The position numbers and the translations under genes are program-made. From Cyrtodaria siliqua (taxonomy: Eukaryota; Mollusca; Bivalvia; Adapedonta; Hiatellidae), in assembly GCA_037043455.1 (NCBI GenBank), contig JAWPHD010000226.1:310001-374000 (forward strand): 64,000 bases of DNA, read 5' to 3'. Positions 26,401-41,400 of the stretch are shown here, in pieces; position 1 is the stretch's first letter, and every line of letters begins with the position of its first letter. The notes under the pieces were generated by a model that was given only the letters and a program-made list of their open reading frames with translations, was not told the DNA's origin and made no database searches.

Positions 26401-29400
26401 AGTTTAAGGACCCTAGGTCCGACCATTCTCTAGTTATTGATCGGACATCGTTTTGATAGTCAATGTCACCACAATCTTGACCTTTGACCTAGTGACCCCA
26501 AAATCAATAGGGGTCATCTACTGGTCATGACCAACCATCCTTCCAAGTTTGAGGACCCTAGGTCCAACCATTCTCTAGTTATTGATTGGACACAGACCTA
26601 CAGACAGACAGACAGACAGACAGAAAGCACAAAATCAATATGGCTCCCCTACCACACTTTGTGTGGGGAAGCCATAATTATGTTTGTTTTTTAAATGCAC
26701 CTAAAGATATTTGATTATAAACACAGAGTTGTATTTCTTTTTTTACCTTTAGTCTACAATAAAAAATAAACACTATACACAAACGATGAACAAAATGCTA
26801 CTGAAAATATAGAACTAGTCAGGTGTGCATCAGGTGATTTATTAGACTGGTAGTTTGGTACAACAGTTGACTGGTTACTTTGACTGCATCTCTATGACAT
26901 CGTAAGCCACCCAGTGTAATTTCTACATACATAGAACTGTAGAATTCAAGATATTTATGTCACATAGTTACTATATCAGCAACTCAGGACTATACTAGGT
27001 TGTGAATACTGGTGCCTGTTTGACACAGCAGTGTTGTATAGGAATGGTTTTGTTGTGTGTGTTTTTTTCATGGATTGTCAGCATTGCTGTCATAAGCAAG
27101 GGTAACACCAACAGTTTTTGTTAAATTTGTGTTGTTCCCAGTGTATTAGCCAGCCAACCGTGCAGCCGTGTTTTGCAGCAGCCGTGTTTTGCACGGTCGT
27201 TTTTGAATAATCGCGGCCAATATTTGGAGGAGTGGGTGGGGTAATTTTTTATATTTTTTTTTGCTAAACAACACTTCGAAACACTTACTTTCTCAATATT
27301 GTTATGGTTTGTATACATTTATAGAAGAAAGATGATCTAAAATGCAGGTTTTTCACCTTTATTTGTGAAAATAAATTACCCCAGAGACACCCACTTGTCG
27401 AGAATCGGCGCGTAACACGTGTTAGCAAATTATTTTGCACACCCTGTTTGCATATTTGCCTACCCAGTTCCTGAATTTCAGCCTAATACACGGGTTGTTC
27501 CCATGACAATTTTTTATGATAGGTTATTTACACACGTTCCAAATAAATAAATAAATAAAATACATATTATTTTATACTGCTGTATCTAAATCATTTTTAA
27601 ACTAGAACAGCGTTCCAGGTAACACTTGCGAGTCTTCCACGGAACACTTGTGTCACCTGCCGTTGTTAAAAGCTTGCTTAGGGTGCAGGTTCAAGTTTTA
27701 TGAAAAGAGGCTAACTCTGCCAAAATGAAAAGTCAGGTTATTGGACATGTGTTACAACATTCCTTGGAGTAAGATGAAGATGTGTGTGAAGTTTTATGAA
27801 CAATTAGGTCAAATACTTTTCAAGTTACAGACATGGTAAGGTAGCAGGTTAAAGTGTGACAGACGACGAGGGATGACGACGGACAAGTGATCTATTAAGT
27901 GTCTGCGACACAAAATGTATACATGTTAATATAATACTCGTGCTGGAGCCATCAGCTCTGAGTAGCAATTAAGGGTATAATGACAACTACTCAGTGTATT
28001 TATTTTTAAATATTCGTAAGACAGTCATGTAAAAATTTAGTATAAAATAAAGAATGCCATTGTTGTACCAAGTATAATCAAAATCTCACGAATATATAAC
28101 AATAAATGCAACTTAATCTGAAGAACTTGATAATAATTACCTATCCTATATGCCTGTATTGTAAACAAAACCATTTATGCAATAGGAATGTAAATGTATC
28201 ATGCATTTATCCTGGTTACAGTTACAGACAATCCATCCTGGAAACATTTGAAGTTAAACACTGATATATACCTTTATTGTCCTAAAAGCATAGTATAATA
28301 TTCTACTCAGTTTGTATTTTTGCTTTTCAGTGTGTATTGAACTAACTTAAATTATTATTATAATGTTAAATATTTGTTGAAAATATGCATTCTTTTCAAA
28401 CAATATTAATATGAAAGGGACTGCGGGCGAACTAGATGTGATTTTATCAAAGTTTTATTTATCAACTAGTAATTTGCAATTTGAAAATTTTGTGATAAAT
28501 CCACCATTGTTCCCAGGACTGAGTACTTTTAATAAATGTGTATAATAAGAAACCCACTTAAATTTTGAAATAATAAAATATCAATCACTTTTTACACAAA
28601 TGTGCTATCGGTTTAACACATAATCAAATACAAATGTACTTCAATCGCAACGCAAGTGCTTCTTAAAGCTTTAAGCCCATATAAACAAAAATTTAAATTT
28701 ATATAACAAAAACTTGAAGAATTGTCGACTTTTCCAGACCAAACTTTTTCATACACAAAAACTCAACCAGACGGGACTTGCAACTAGGTAGTGCTCTTTC
28801 GTCTTTAATTTGAAATTAAAATTGAAGCATAATAATTATGAATGTTTTGTTTAAATTTTTATAGATTTTGATACATCAACAATTTTTCCAGAGTCTGTTT
28901 AAAGCCTGTTTACTAGAAGGGTGTTCCACGGAACACTTGTGTTGCCTGCCGTGTGCTTATTTCAGCAAGTACAATCACTTATGAGCTTGATTAGGTTAAA
29001 GTTTTATGAAAGGGGGCATAACTCTGAAAATGGCAGTCAGAGTTATTGGACATGTGTAACAACATTCCTTGGGTTAAGATGAAGGTGTGTGTGAAGTTTC
29101 ATGAACATAGGTCAAATACTTTTCAAGTTAAAAGCTGCAGGTTAAAACAGTGTGATGACCAGACGCCGCCGCCGGACGATGGACAAAGTGATCCCTAAGT
29201 GTCTGCCATGCTAAGCAACTAGCCTGGTAATTGTGTTTCTCTTTTTTGATTGTTTTTCTTACCATCACTTTGAAGTGAGTGTTGATTAATTAGGAGTTAC
29301 CAACTAAATGATGTGTTGCATTTTCAACAATGAGTAGTTTAACTGTGTGTGGCAACTTCTTGTATTAAATAGGCACATTTGCATCTAGTACAACAACTTT

Positions 29401-32400
29401 ACTGTGAAATTAGCAGTTAAAGTGACTTTAAGTCTCCTCTAGGTTAATGTATTTAAGTTTTTTTTGAAGTGCATGTACATGTATTACGTTATTAGTTTAG
29501 ATATTATTTGCTCATGCTGCCCACAGAAAATCTAAGAGGTCCTCCTGTCATGCATATACATATTTTCAGAGTGAAGTGAAATTATCAAATCTGTCATGCA
29601 TATATCAGAATGTCAAACCATTGTCATGCATTATCAAAACAAACAGACCCAGCCATTGATATACCCCAACATATTTTAACACAAATAATTAAAAAAAGGT
29701 TATGATGCAGAAACAAATATTTTGACAAATTTACACCACAAGACCACTAGGTTTCACAAAGATACCTGGAATGTTTGTAAAAATAACTGTATTTTCAAAA
29801 ATTAGTGGTCACCTGACCTTCTTTAGGACACAGAATTTATTTTCAGCTCTACATACTAACTCCTTGTTATCTTTAACAGTGTAACACACGGGTGACCGAA
29901 AGTATGACAAATTGACCCATTTCTCCATGGAAATACACCAAATAGGCACCCCAACCCCAATAAATGCATACCAAGTTTGATGAAGTTTTTAAGTTACAGT
30001 TGGAAACACAATTTTGACAATTTACTACTGATTAAAAAAATATTGATATTATTATATCATAATTATATAAACATTCTTTACAGCAAAGGGCCCCACAATG
30101 ATGTATGTAGCAGCAGAACGTTTATCAAGCTTCCTTCTAACCTTTTGGAGTTACGGACATAATTTGTATTTCCCCTAAAATCTTTGTTTTGTTGGGGTAT
30201 AATTAATTAACTAATAATACCGTTCATTATATAAAACACAGTTAAATCAACAAGCAAATTATGTAACCAATCTATCAGTTGGTGACTCGGAACAGCACTT
30301 TCTTTTTTTATAAATAACTCTCAGAGATAAACTGATTAATATAAAGTCAAACACAAAATGAAGAAATAAAATAAAAGTGTACATGGACAAATTAAGTAAA
30401 AACAGCAGCTATGCCAGCAAAAACACCATGGCAACACATTCTGTGTGAAAATCATACTCCGATTAAATACAAATAAATACAAAATAAAAACATAACACAA
30501 AATCATTCAGAATTTATCTACAGAAAACATCATTAGACCTGATGAAAATATTATACCTACAGCACTAAATGCGACTATGAATTCACATTCAATGCCCTTC
30601 ATTCCAAAGTATAATTTACTGAACGAGTTTTGTTAAAAATAATCAGTTGCTAAAATTATAGATTTGTTTGTTATCCACATACAGTCCACACTTACAAGCC
30701 ATCACACACACAGATTAACTGTGGTATTATGGGATACAGCACAGTTAAACCGGTTACCTTGGAAACAGTTTTATTATTTAAAAAGAAGAAGAAAAAAAGC
30801 TGTATAACTGAATATTATTTGCAAATAAATTCTATTCATACAAACATTCTACAACTAGCATAGCTACATTGGTTTGTAAATGTTGCAATTTTGACTTTTA
30901 AACATTTTCCATCTAAATACTTAATATTAGAATAAAAAACGTCCCTTTCCACTAATATTTTTAAACATGCATATAACACGTGTCTTTTTCATATTAGAAA
31001 AAAAGTTACGCATGATGAGTATTTTAAAACATGTCCAAGGTACCATGCTATTAGGAATGGGTGGGGTAATTATTACGTACAAACAGTTAATCAGACTTAC
31101 AGCCTGTAGTTAGCTGAAACACAGACCCAAACACGCTGTTTACATATTGCTTATAAACATTTTACCATCGTTATTTCTTCTCCGATTTTGGAAACGATTT
31201 AAGAAAGATCTTATATATATAAATTCATTTATCAGTGCAACCATTTCTATAACTATCAATATTTTCAAACCTTAAATAGACATGTACATACTGAACCTTT
31301 ATTCCATTTTAACGAAAATAACTATTTCTTTTTGAGTACATGTAGAACTAATAATATCATTGTTAGGAATAGAAAAATAAAGAAATACAAAAACAATTTA
31401 TTTTTGAGTGAAATCAACACACACAAAAATATATCCCCCCGAAAAAAGCTAGATTACAAATATAACAATAACAATAAATATTAAGCCACCATCTCCGGTT
31501 ATGTACAATAACACATTATGCCCTGCTGTGTAAAACTCTGTAACAAACACCACAAGCACTTCATCACATACCAGTGGACTCACTCACATATTTTGTCTTA
31601 AGCTGTGTTTGACCCATGCCCACTAAAATCAAACAAATAAACACCACTAAATGTTTCGTTCTTTAATTAATACCAATGAAAACAATAATCTGGCCTGTTA
31701 AGAACTTTTCCTCATCATGAGAGAAAATTATTATTACTCTTTTTAACTCGATAAATACTATCTCTAAGTACTTTGTTTAAGTTTTAAAAAAATATTTTCT
31801 TATAAACTTATTTCCCTTATAAGAGTGCATCCCCTAAAAGTTCCTCCCCTCCACCACCACCACCCAACCCCCACCCCCCCTCCACCCCCACCACCCAACC
31901 CCCACATTTTCCAAAAAAAAAAGAAAAAGAAAAAAAAGGTATAAATTCAGTACATTTTGGATCTTTTGAATCCAATATACCCTCCTCGTCCCCCCACCCC
32001 CACCCCCACTCCCACTCCCCAACCAACTGCCCTCTAAAAAGAAATTCCATTTCATCCAAGCACCCCCTTGGCATTTTGTATAGTGCACGGGTGCTACTAT
32101 TAGGGGAAATAGCGTAAGTGATAAAATAAAAAATCTAGACTAAGATACTGATGACTTAATAATAAGGCCAGCATTTTTTTCTCTTTTTTTATTACCAAAA
32201 TTGGCAAAAATTATAATGTGTTTTCAAAGAAGTACCGCCTTCGGTGCTAAAAGTTCAAGTTTAATATAAAACCAATTTGAGGCACCAGATTTTCCAAGCC
32301 TTTTATTTGGATGGTTAAAACATAGAATTTGTTTGCGAATGAAATTTATTTTATTTTTTACATCCTCCTACTGAACAACAGTACTAAGAAAACGGAGAAA

Positions 32401-35400
32401 AAAATAAGTTGTAATAATACAAGATTTGATGAGGAAAAGCTCTTCTAAAGCCGCAGGTAATTTTAATGTATATATATGTTGAAAAGCCCACTGCCGCCCC
32501 ACCACATCTAAACAAAGTAGAATAACAGCAAACCATGCGTGATGTGTGTGCTAGTTTTGGTAATGCTCATATATATGGTAGAGCCATTTTTCTGAGAGGG
32601 ACAGTGAGCCCCGCAAGGTAAGTTTGACTGTGTTTAAACCTGAAATCAGCAGCATCTACATCATCAAAACGGTCCTGTTCATTTTTACTATCAGGTATTG
32701 AGAGAGAAGTCATACAGTACAATTTAGAATGTGACATGGCAGATTTTAGGTATCATGTGACTAAAATATGTACCACGTGACAACTATAGTTATCATGTGA
32801 CTAAAATATGTACCATGTGACAACTATAGTTATCATGTGACTGCTTTACGTACCATGTAACAACCATGTGACAACTAAAGTTATCATGAGACTGCTATAT
32901 GTATCATGTGAGAACTACATGTATCATGTGACATGTAACAAATACAGTTATCATGTGACTAAAATATGTAACATGTGACAGCTGTAGTTATCATAGTGAC
33001 AGCTATATGTACCATGTGGCAACCATATGTACCATGTGGCAACTATATGTACCATGTGGCAACCATATGTACCTTGTGGCAACCATGTGACTAAAATATG
33101 ACTGCTAATATATTTACTAACAGCTACATCAGGCCTGTAACCAGAGAGGCAAGAACACCAAGGCAGAACACCTGAATGCTAGTGGGTGTATGGCAACATG
33201 TGCATGATCCCTTTGAAAAAAGGTTCAATAGTTAGGATATGCTATGTTGCATTTTAAAGAATTTGCCGATAGGAATAAATAAAACATCCACTCCCCTCTT
33301 GAACATGACAAAAATAAATATTTATATGAAAAGAATGGTACCATAGTTTTATTGTCCACCGCCAATACCTATTGAATTTGCATTTCCGTCGTTCCTTCGC
33401 CAATTTTGTTTCCGACCAATAACTTTAACATTTATAATCCGATCTTGATGAAAGTTAAGGACATTGTTTATATGGCTATAACATCTAGGCCAAGTTCGAT
33501 AAACAGCCAGATCGCACCTATTATGCCAGAGTTATGGCTCTTGGATTTTTGAAATTGAAGGTTTTTATGGTTTCTGCTCAACAACTTAAACATTTATAAT
33601 CCAATCTTGATGGAACATGTGACCAGACAGTAGCATTTCAAACAAAAATATGTTTGAAGATATTTTCGCTACAATTGTCGATATAGATCAAGATTTAAAA
33701 ATAAGCCAAACTCTGACAGAAAACTCTATAATGTTACCCTTCTCACAGTATCCATTACCAAAAGTACAGAAGTGGGTATCAGGGGTCCTCCCCGTGTTTT
33801 TTTATGCAAACCGTAATGAGCAGACATTTGTCTTTTAGTCACCGAACACATGGAAGGCGGTCCAGATAATTTTGAAATCCTAGATATATAGCACTCAGCA
33901 CAGTCCTTGTTTTTTTTTTTTTATATCTTTTGTTGTATATTTTGTGTTAGATCAAATCATACTTTGCTAAAATCAGCAACAGGCGTCTGCTTTGGTTTGC
34001 CACAACACAGTTACGGACCTGTATATGCCTCATGTGACAGTTAGAAGGTATCATGTATCACCTATAGGTCATAGGGTTCTTGTTCACTGTGAAACAGACT
34101 TACAATAATATAGTACACATTAAATAAGTTTTTCATGTTTTCGTGATTCAAATGAATCGGCATAGTTTACATCTGAAAACTAGAAACAATATGAAGTAGC
34201 GTAATTATCTGGAATTCGTCAGTATGGGTTTTCATGTAGGTACAAACATGGTAGGTCAACTTTTCTATTGAACACAAACATTGCAGAATACTAATATTTA
34301 TTGTCTGAGTTGCCCGTGCTAAACATTGTAACAGTACACGCTGTTTGTACCTACATCATGTGACCGGTAAAACTCATGAAAGCCCTATTCCAGAGTAAGA
34401 CTATTAGGGAAAGTTTGGTGTTTTCTTATCGGCAATAATTAGGCAAAGTACAACAACGTGAATACCCACAGTGCATTTTTTGAGCAGGTAATGAAAGGAT
34501 AAAATCACCATTTTACTGTACAAATAGAAATGTTCAGTCACAAACAGACATCACATGACAGTACAATTTCACAACCATCATGTTTAGAAACAAATATAAT
34601 CTCCAAATTTTGATATTATGTTTTTTTTTATCATATTAATGATAATTAACTTTATCCTCTCATACATATCAAAGTTAAATCCTGCAGTGCTACTTTGCTA
34701 TAATGAACAACAGGCTATCAAAAGTAAGGCAACCACAATGTCTAAATACAGCTTACGGTCATCTGACACTTACCATTGTCCTTCCTCTGGCCCGAGGCAC
34801 TAAGTATACGTTTTGTGTTGGGATTTGGCGTGATAGAATCTGAACGAGCTTCTGAAGAGGGCAGAGTTACGTTGAAACCATTTCTCGCCAGGATTCTATT
34901 TCTCTCTGCTTCCGTTTCTAGAAGCGAGGAAAGGTTGCGATATTCCGAGTCTGGTATCACCGCGCTCGGACGACCCGTGCTCCCCAATGGCTTCCGCAAA
35001 AACTTGTTTCGCTAAAGAGAATAATACAGGCAAAATAACAAACGGTGTGATTATAACTGAATAGAATATTTTGTTTCTAATACATTGATAACAGTGTTTT
35101 TGATTTAAATTTTAAAATATTCGGATTTAAAACAAATCAACGCTTTTATATATCCATGAACATAATGTTATCTGACAATGTTATACAGAGATTATCAAAA
35201 TAAATACTATCGTTACTTATTAAAATACTGAATTGAATTGATAAAGGTATTTATCTAAATAAATTGAACTGTGAACTAGCAAATTAGGAAAGAAAGCGCC
35301 CACAACACAAAAGATTATTAATACCAATGCGGTGCACTAAATATGATCTGGCCAAACAAACCCACGCCTAAAATGATATATATATATAGCTAAACATGGT

Positions 35401-38400
35401 GTATGATGGCAGATGGCAGATGTCATGAACTAGTTCTTCCAAGATGTCGTTAACACTGTTGAAGATGGGCTTGTGAAATATTGTTATCGCAATGAGGCAA
35501 CAAGCGAATATATTGATGGATATCACCATTGCATGACAGAAACCAAATAATAAAACTAGTAATCAAAACCTTTATTTAAAGTCGGCAAGGTACGTCAACA
35601 ATTAACATAAGCTCACGTAAGCTTTAAACTGAGCGCACAGTGTGGTGGTCTTACTGTGGGAATAAATTGGAGGACCTGGAGAAAACACACGTGTCCTATT
35701 GGTGACCATAGTACTATTTCTCATAATTCTCAGTCTGGGATTCGAACTCGGGTCACATTTGCGAGAAGCGAGTGCGCTATGCACTGAGCTAACCGGACAG
35801 CCAAATACAGTGCAAATCCAGGATGTGCTCTGTACCTACGCTGGTTGTACATGCTAAGTTTCAGCAGTTATTGTTTCATGTAAGTGATATTGGTGCAATT
35901 TTCGGCAATTATGGCAATCATAAAGCCATGCATATTTTTTTGTTATAGTGTAATTAAAGTATTGGTGCCACATGTGACGAGTAAACGATGCCCTTAAAGC
36001 ATGTCCTGTCAATGTCCCTTCAAACTACAGTTGATGAAATATCATGCTGTGGGTGGGGTAAACAAGTCCAGGGAAGAATACAACCATCTAGAAGGGGCTA
36101 AACCACACAACTTCTGTTCTACACCTGTATTTGCTGAAAACAAAAATGGTGCTGGGGAACTAAACTGCTGGTGGGTGTTGTGCACAAATACAACCCATAA
36201 ATCAATATTTACTCTTTTTCCGCTGTAAATCTAACAATGCGAGAGATATAAATCATAATGAGATTGGGAGAAAATACTTCTAGTATAGTTGTATAATTAT
36301 TGGGGATGATATTCTTGACTTCCTGCTATTTAGCTCTTGAGAACGAGTATTCATAGGCTATAGTAATTAATAATTGTAATACTCCAATAAAAAAGGGCAG
36401 AAATTGCACACTCTATTTTTTATCTTTCTGAAAGGACAATTTCTTTCCAAGTTATTGCCAATAATGTGTTTTGATATGGAAAATCTATGGCAATTTTTTT
36501 TTTCCTGCAAATCTATTATTTTTTTAATTTCAATAAAGAAACATATATAAAAAAAAATCTCAATTAAGAAAACTGAAAATTAAACTGATAACTAAGTCCT
36601 ACCCACCTTTTTCAGGCGGATCTATTATTATTTTAAAGTCAACAGTAATTGTTCAGGTTGTGGATGTCTAAATTAAAAATTGGACCCACCCCTCTCCCCA
36701 CCATATTTTAATGCTAAATTATCTGCACCATGAGCAACTTTCTCTGTATTGTCTGAGAAGCAAAGAATTCTTTCCTATTTCAACACATAAATTGTTTGGA
36801 AATGTTGAAATTTTGACCCACCAAGATAGAACACAAATAAAGTTATCAAGTACATTTACAGAACCTCGAGTTAAGCATACGAATTACAACTCGACATAAC
36901 ACAGGTTATTAATAACATTTCACATGTTGCACAAAGGAGACTCTGCTCACCTGATATGCAGGTACTGTCTTCTCGTTAACGCCATTTAGGTTACCCTGTG
37001 GCGCCCTCTGTTGCCAAGTTCGTCCACCGTGGCCGGGCTGAGAGTTGGAGAGAGTATGTGATGAGAATGGTAACAACCGCGATAGGCCGGGAGTATTTGG
37101 CAGGACGGGCTTAGCTAGCGGGTTTGGGGGCGGATACAGGCAGATGTTAGTGGTGCTGTGAGTAAATTGTGGCGGGTGAAAAGAGTTATTGTGCGAGCTC
37201 GCGGAGCTCATCGAGCCCTGCGACACGTGCCCTTGCTGCAATGTGAGGATACTGCTTTGAGTGGTTTGCGCTGACACGCTAGTCTCAGCGGGTCCACCGG
37301 CAGCATTTTGCTGCGCGACACTCGACATGACAGACGTGGCGCTTCTATCAGCGTACACGCTGCTGCCCGTGCCACCGTTACTAATTTGGCTGTCAACACG
37401 ACGACTCATATTCTCGTGCTCTGTCTGAAATTAAACCAGAAACGAGGAAAATACAAAGTGAGTGAGTGAGCAGTGCGGTTATGTCTCTGTGAAATCCACA
37501 ACCAGTCGTCTGCAAGTTCAGCATACCCAAGGTCTCCTCTTTATTAAATTAATAAAACAAAAATAGTTTTAAATCGATTCATTTCAGTCTCTACATTAAT
37601 TATTTACTAATTCCAAATATCAAAAATATATCAGAATAAATCATAAAATAAAGCACATTTATATTTACAGAATAATTAAACTCTTTAATGTACGAAGAAA
37701 CACATATCTTGCCGAACATAATTATAAATCTCATATGCTGAACTTACAGGGAAACAAAATAGTGTAAGAGTGTGCATGCATTCAGGGTTACAATCTCGAA
37801 AAAATAATACGTAAATAAAAATCTTATTTTTTGATTTTCAGAAGTTATCTTTTAAGTTCCTAGTGCATGATTTAATACAAAAAATAAAACAATTGAATAA
37901 TAGGAAAATGATTAAAATAATAATTAAAATTTCGATAAAAATGTAATAAATGTAAATAAAAATCGAAAAATAAAAGAAAGAAGATGTAAAAGCAGAAACA
38001 CTATTTAACATGAAACTTCTGCCCCATTAAGCAAATTTAGCCTGAATATTCCTTGCACGGAAATTTTTTGATGGAAATTATTGAAAAAATAAACAGATAT
38101 TAGTTGAATTGCATGGTTAATGAAAAATAACTAATTAATTCAGCCTCAGAGGTTGGTTAAGTTGTTATACAATAATATTTATATAAATTCACAGTGAAAG
38201 CAACAAGCCAGTGTTATTTTGGACATATCCTCCCATATACACACATACACATCAGTGCCCCAGATAAGCAGCTTGTCTGCGTATTTCACTCAATTAAAAT
38301 TGCCAAATACCCAATTAATTTCCCTGGCATGCGTACCAGATATGCAAGCAGTTTCCTTTTCACTCAAACATTTTAATTTTCAAGCGTATCAATTATCGAA

Positions 38401-41400
38401 GTGTTCAAATAACTGACATTTTCGTGCGTATTTCAATATTTACAAAAAGCAGATGTGTTTATCTCGTCTGGACTCTACATAATTATCGGTGAAGTGGAGC
38501 GGTAAAAAAGAGCGCTATATAGGTGAATAAGTACCTATGCTATACCAGTCTATACTATTGTAGTCATCTGGATGCTTTCTTGTTTGCTTTTTTAAAGCGT
38601 TCGCATTATGCAGACGATTAAAATGTCGAAATCTACAAGCGGTTTACCGTTACAAAAGAATTAAACTATTCTGACTTTTTAAAACAAAAATGTCACCCCT
38701 CACCGACGGCGATAGTTTCAGACATACTATTTAAATTTGCGGAAGCTGTAGAATTTTCGCCTTTCCAGAGAAAATACGATGGTAACAAGATTGCAATAAA
38801 AGCTGAATTTGATAAACAACTGGCAAGAATACCTTAGAAAACAACTCAGTATTTAGCTCACATAGAGACGATCAAGTAGGTTACCTTTCTTGTTTTAGGT
38901 TTTAATCCCAAAATCACCCAATTATTTTTGAAAATTTAAATTCACTCAATTAATTTTAATTTCATGAGTGAAATACCCCGTAGGTCCAAAAGTTATCTGG
39001 GGCACTGCACATACTTCAAACATGAATGCCTTCCTTTGTTAGAATGAATACTTGATATTTATGCGACACAGAAAAAACAAAACCACTTGCACAAGCAACA
39101 CTCAGATACTGATGCCAAAACAATGCATAGGTGCACCACCTTATTCATTATAAAGGTAATTAAAGTCAAAATTTGATAGTGTGTAAGTTTAACTAAATAG
39201 AAATTTAAAACTACCAATGATCAAGTGAAAAAAAACAACATCATAATAAATTAGATGTCTACATTTAGATAAACTTAAGATTAACAAACCATTAATGGAA
39301 TCTTGTATTATAAATATCTCGGTATGCAGCGAAAAATAAGTAATTACAAATAAAAATAAGAAAAAAAAAGTTTTATTTATGATCAGTTGGTTTTTAATGT
39401 AGTTCTTTTAACCTAAGTTTATTTACTGTTCAACTTTTGCCTTAACCATACGCTGTGAAGAGCATACAATCATGTCATTCTTCTCAGAAAACAACAACAC
39501 CACAACAGACACTGTGAGGTTAGGTTAGATCTTGGGAATTATATTAAATTTTGTACACATTAGGTTAGTAAACACCCTGCTACCCGCATCGCTAAGCCCA
39601 ACATAACAATCTTGATGGGTTACTAAGCCCAACATAACAATTTTGATGGGTTACTAAGCATAACATAACAATTTTGATGGGTTACTAAGCCCAACATAAC
39701 AATTTTGATGGGTAACTAAGCCCAACATAACAATTTTGATGGGTTACTAAGCACAACATAACAATTTTGGTGGGTTACTAGGTTCAACATAACAATTTTG
39801 GAGGGTTGCTAAGCACAACATAACAATTCCATTGTCACAAGGCTTAACATGCTTAACAACATGATTGGTTGCTTAGCACAGCCCACCAGTCTGATTAGTT
39901 GCTAAGTGGAGCATGATCTGATTGGTTGATAAACCTGCAAGGCCATCTGATTGGTTGATGCAAAAGATGTACACAGCTTACACATTGCATGGACACATGA
40001 CAAGTAAATGAGCATGTCAAAACAGGTACAAATGCACATTCCAGATTTATGTTTAGCCATCAATGAAACCGCTACAAATGCATATTTAATATATATATAT
40101 ATTTTTAATATTTAGCCATCAAATGAAACAGGTACAAATGCACATTTAATACATGATTTTTTTAATGTTTAGCCATCAAATGAAACATGATTATTATTTA
40201 GAACCTATGATGTATTACAATTACATATTATAAAGCAACTCTGTTTTTTTAATGAAACTTATTTTTTTTTTTAATAACAGATATCAGCACATTCATGCAT
40301 ATATAAATAAAGCCATTAACAACAACAATTTGCCTGATTATTATTCAGCGTACATTGAAAACCACAACATGCATAATGCGTAATACATCATAAGATGTAT
40401 AATGCTGTAAAACCACAACATGCATAATGTGTTATCCATCACAACATGCGTAATGCTGCAAACATGCATAATGTTGTAACAATTCAGCATGAGTAATGCT
40501 GTAAAACTGCAGCATTAGTAATGCAGTAATACTGCAACATACATAATGATGTAACATGATATAGCATATGAGTTGTGCTGTAATAATGCAACATGGGTAA
40601 TTTTCTATATTGTGTCCTACAATTAACATAATAAATCATCTCAACCCAGCTTTGAAATTCGACATGATTACAATTGTTTTAAAAAGGACCCATCACCATA
40701 GAGATCTCTAAATGTAACTAATTTGAATTAAAAGGATTTTTGTAGCATTTTAAAAGAGAAAGATATGTAAATTAACCTGTATATATGTTATAATACAAGA
40801 TTGAATATATGTCCAAATGTATCAGTCAACACCAAACACTGATTTTAACTGATACATCGTTATTAAAATAAAAAATATTTGAATACATTATTCATTATAA
40901 CCATGTATATGTTAATTCAATGTTTAGTTGTGTTCCTTTCATTACGGTATGCTCTGTGATATCTGACTAGCAAAGATGTTATAAACCAGAGATTCGCAAT
41001 GTATGCTTTCAGATAGAAAATACTCGAAATTGCATGTTTTTACTTTCTCATTGGTAACTGTATAGAAATTGTCATTTCTAAAAGCTGTCTGCAAGTTAAA
41101 AACATTTATATTTGGAATGTAATGTTAATTTCAAAATATTTCTATGTTTACTAAATATGTCAACGAATGCTATTTAAAAAGTCTATGGCCGATTTTATGC
41201 TTCTTCCTGTTGTTGTTGTAGTTCTGCTGAATTTTTTAACTGTATAAAATTCGTCATTTTGCATAGCAGGTGTCTGCATCTGGTATCAAATTAAAGAGAT
41301 TTATATCCTGTGCGTAGTGAAAAAAATGATTCCGTTCCATCTTAAATATAAGAAGAGCAAATGAAGAATAAGATTTGGCAGTTTGACCTTGTGTCATGCC

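Larger units (their letters stand above)
15018..34773 (-). other. 19.8-kb intron of the TTLL gene
   Basis: The elements are listed separately. Stretches where I see no gene or clear element are 15140-15795, 20292-20590, 20870-21700, 22420-23340, 24470-25430, 26685-27130, 27920-28910, 29220-29655, 30205-31840, 32035-32740 and 33650-34220. They are AT-rich. Near 15040-15130 three loose copies of a ~35 bp unit (ACAAGGGAGGCAATTCATAA) lie just upstream of exon w10. At 24790-24835 there is a short hairpin (CCGAAC..GTTCGG with GCATGTTAAG/CTTAACATG). Confidence 0.6.

Noticed and set aside
31817..32088. Gly/Trp-rich minus-strand open frames
   Set aside because: They come from G-rich low-complexity tracts; no real protein composition.
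35730..35803. Functional tRNA gene on the minus strand
   Set aside because: The B-box is perfect, but the sequence runs on into a SINE body and the 5' and 3' acceptor arms do not pair cleanly.
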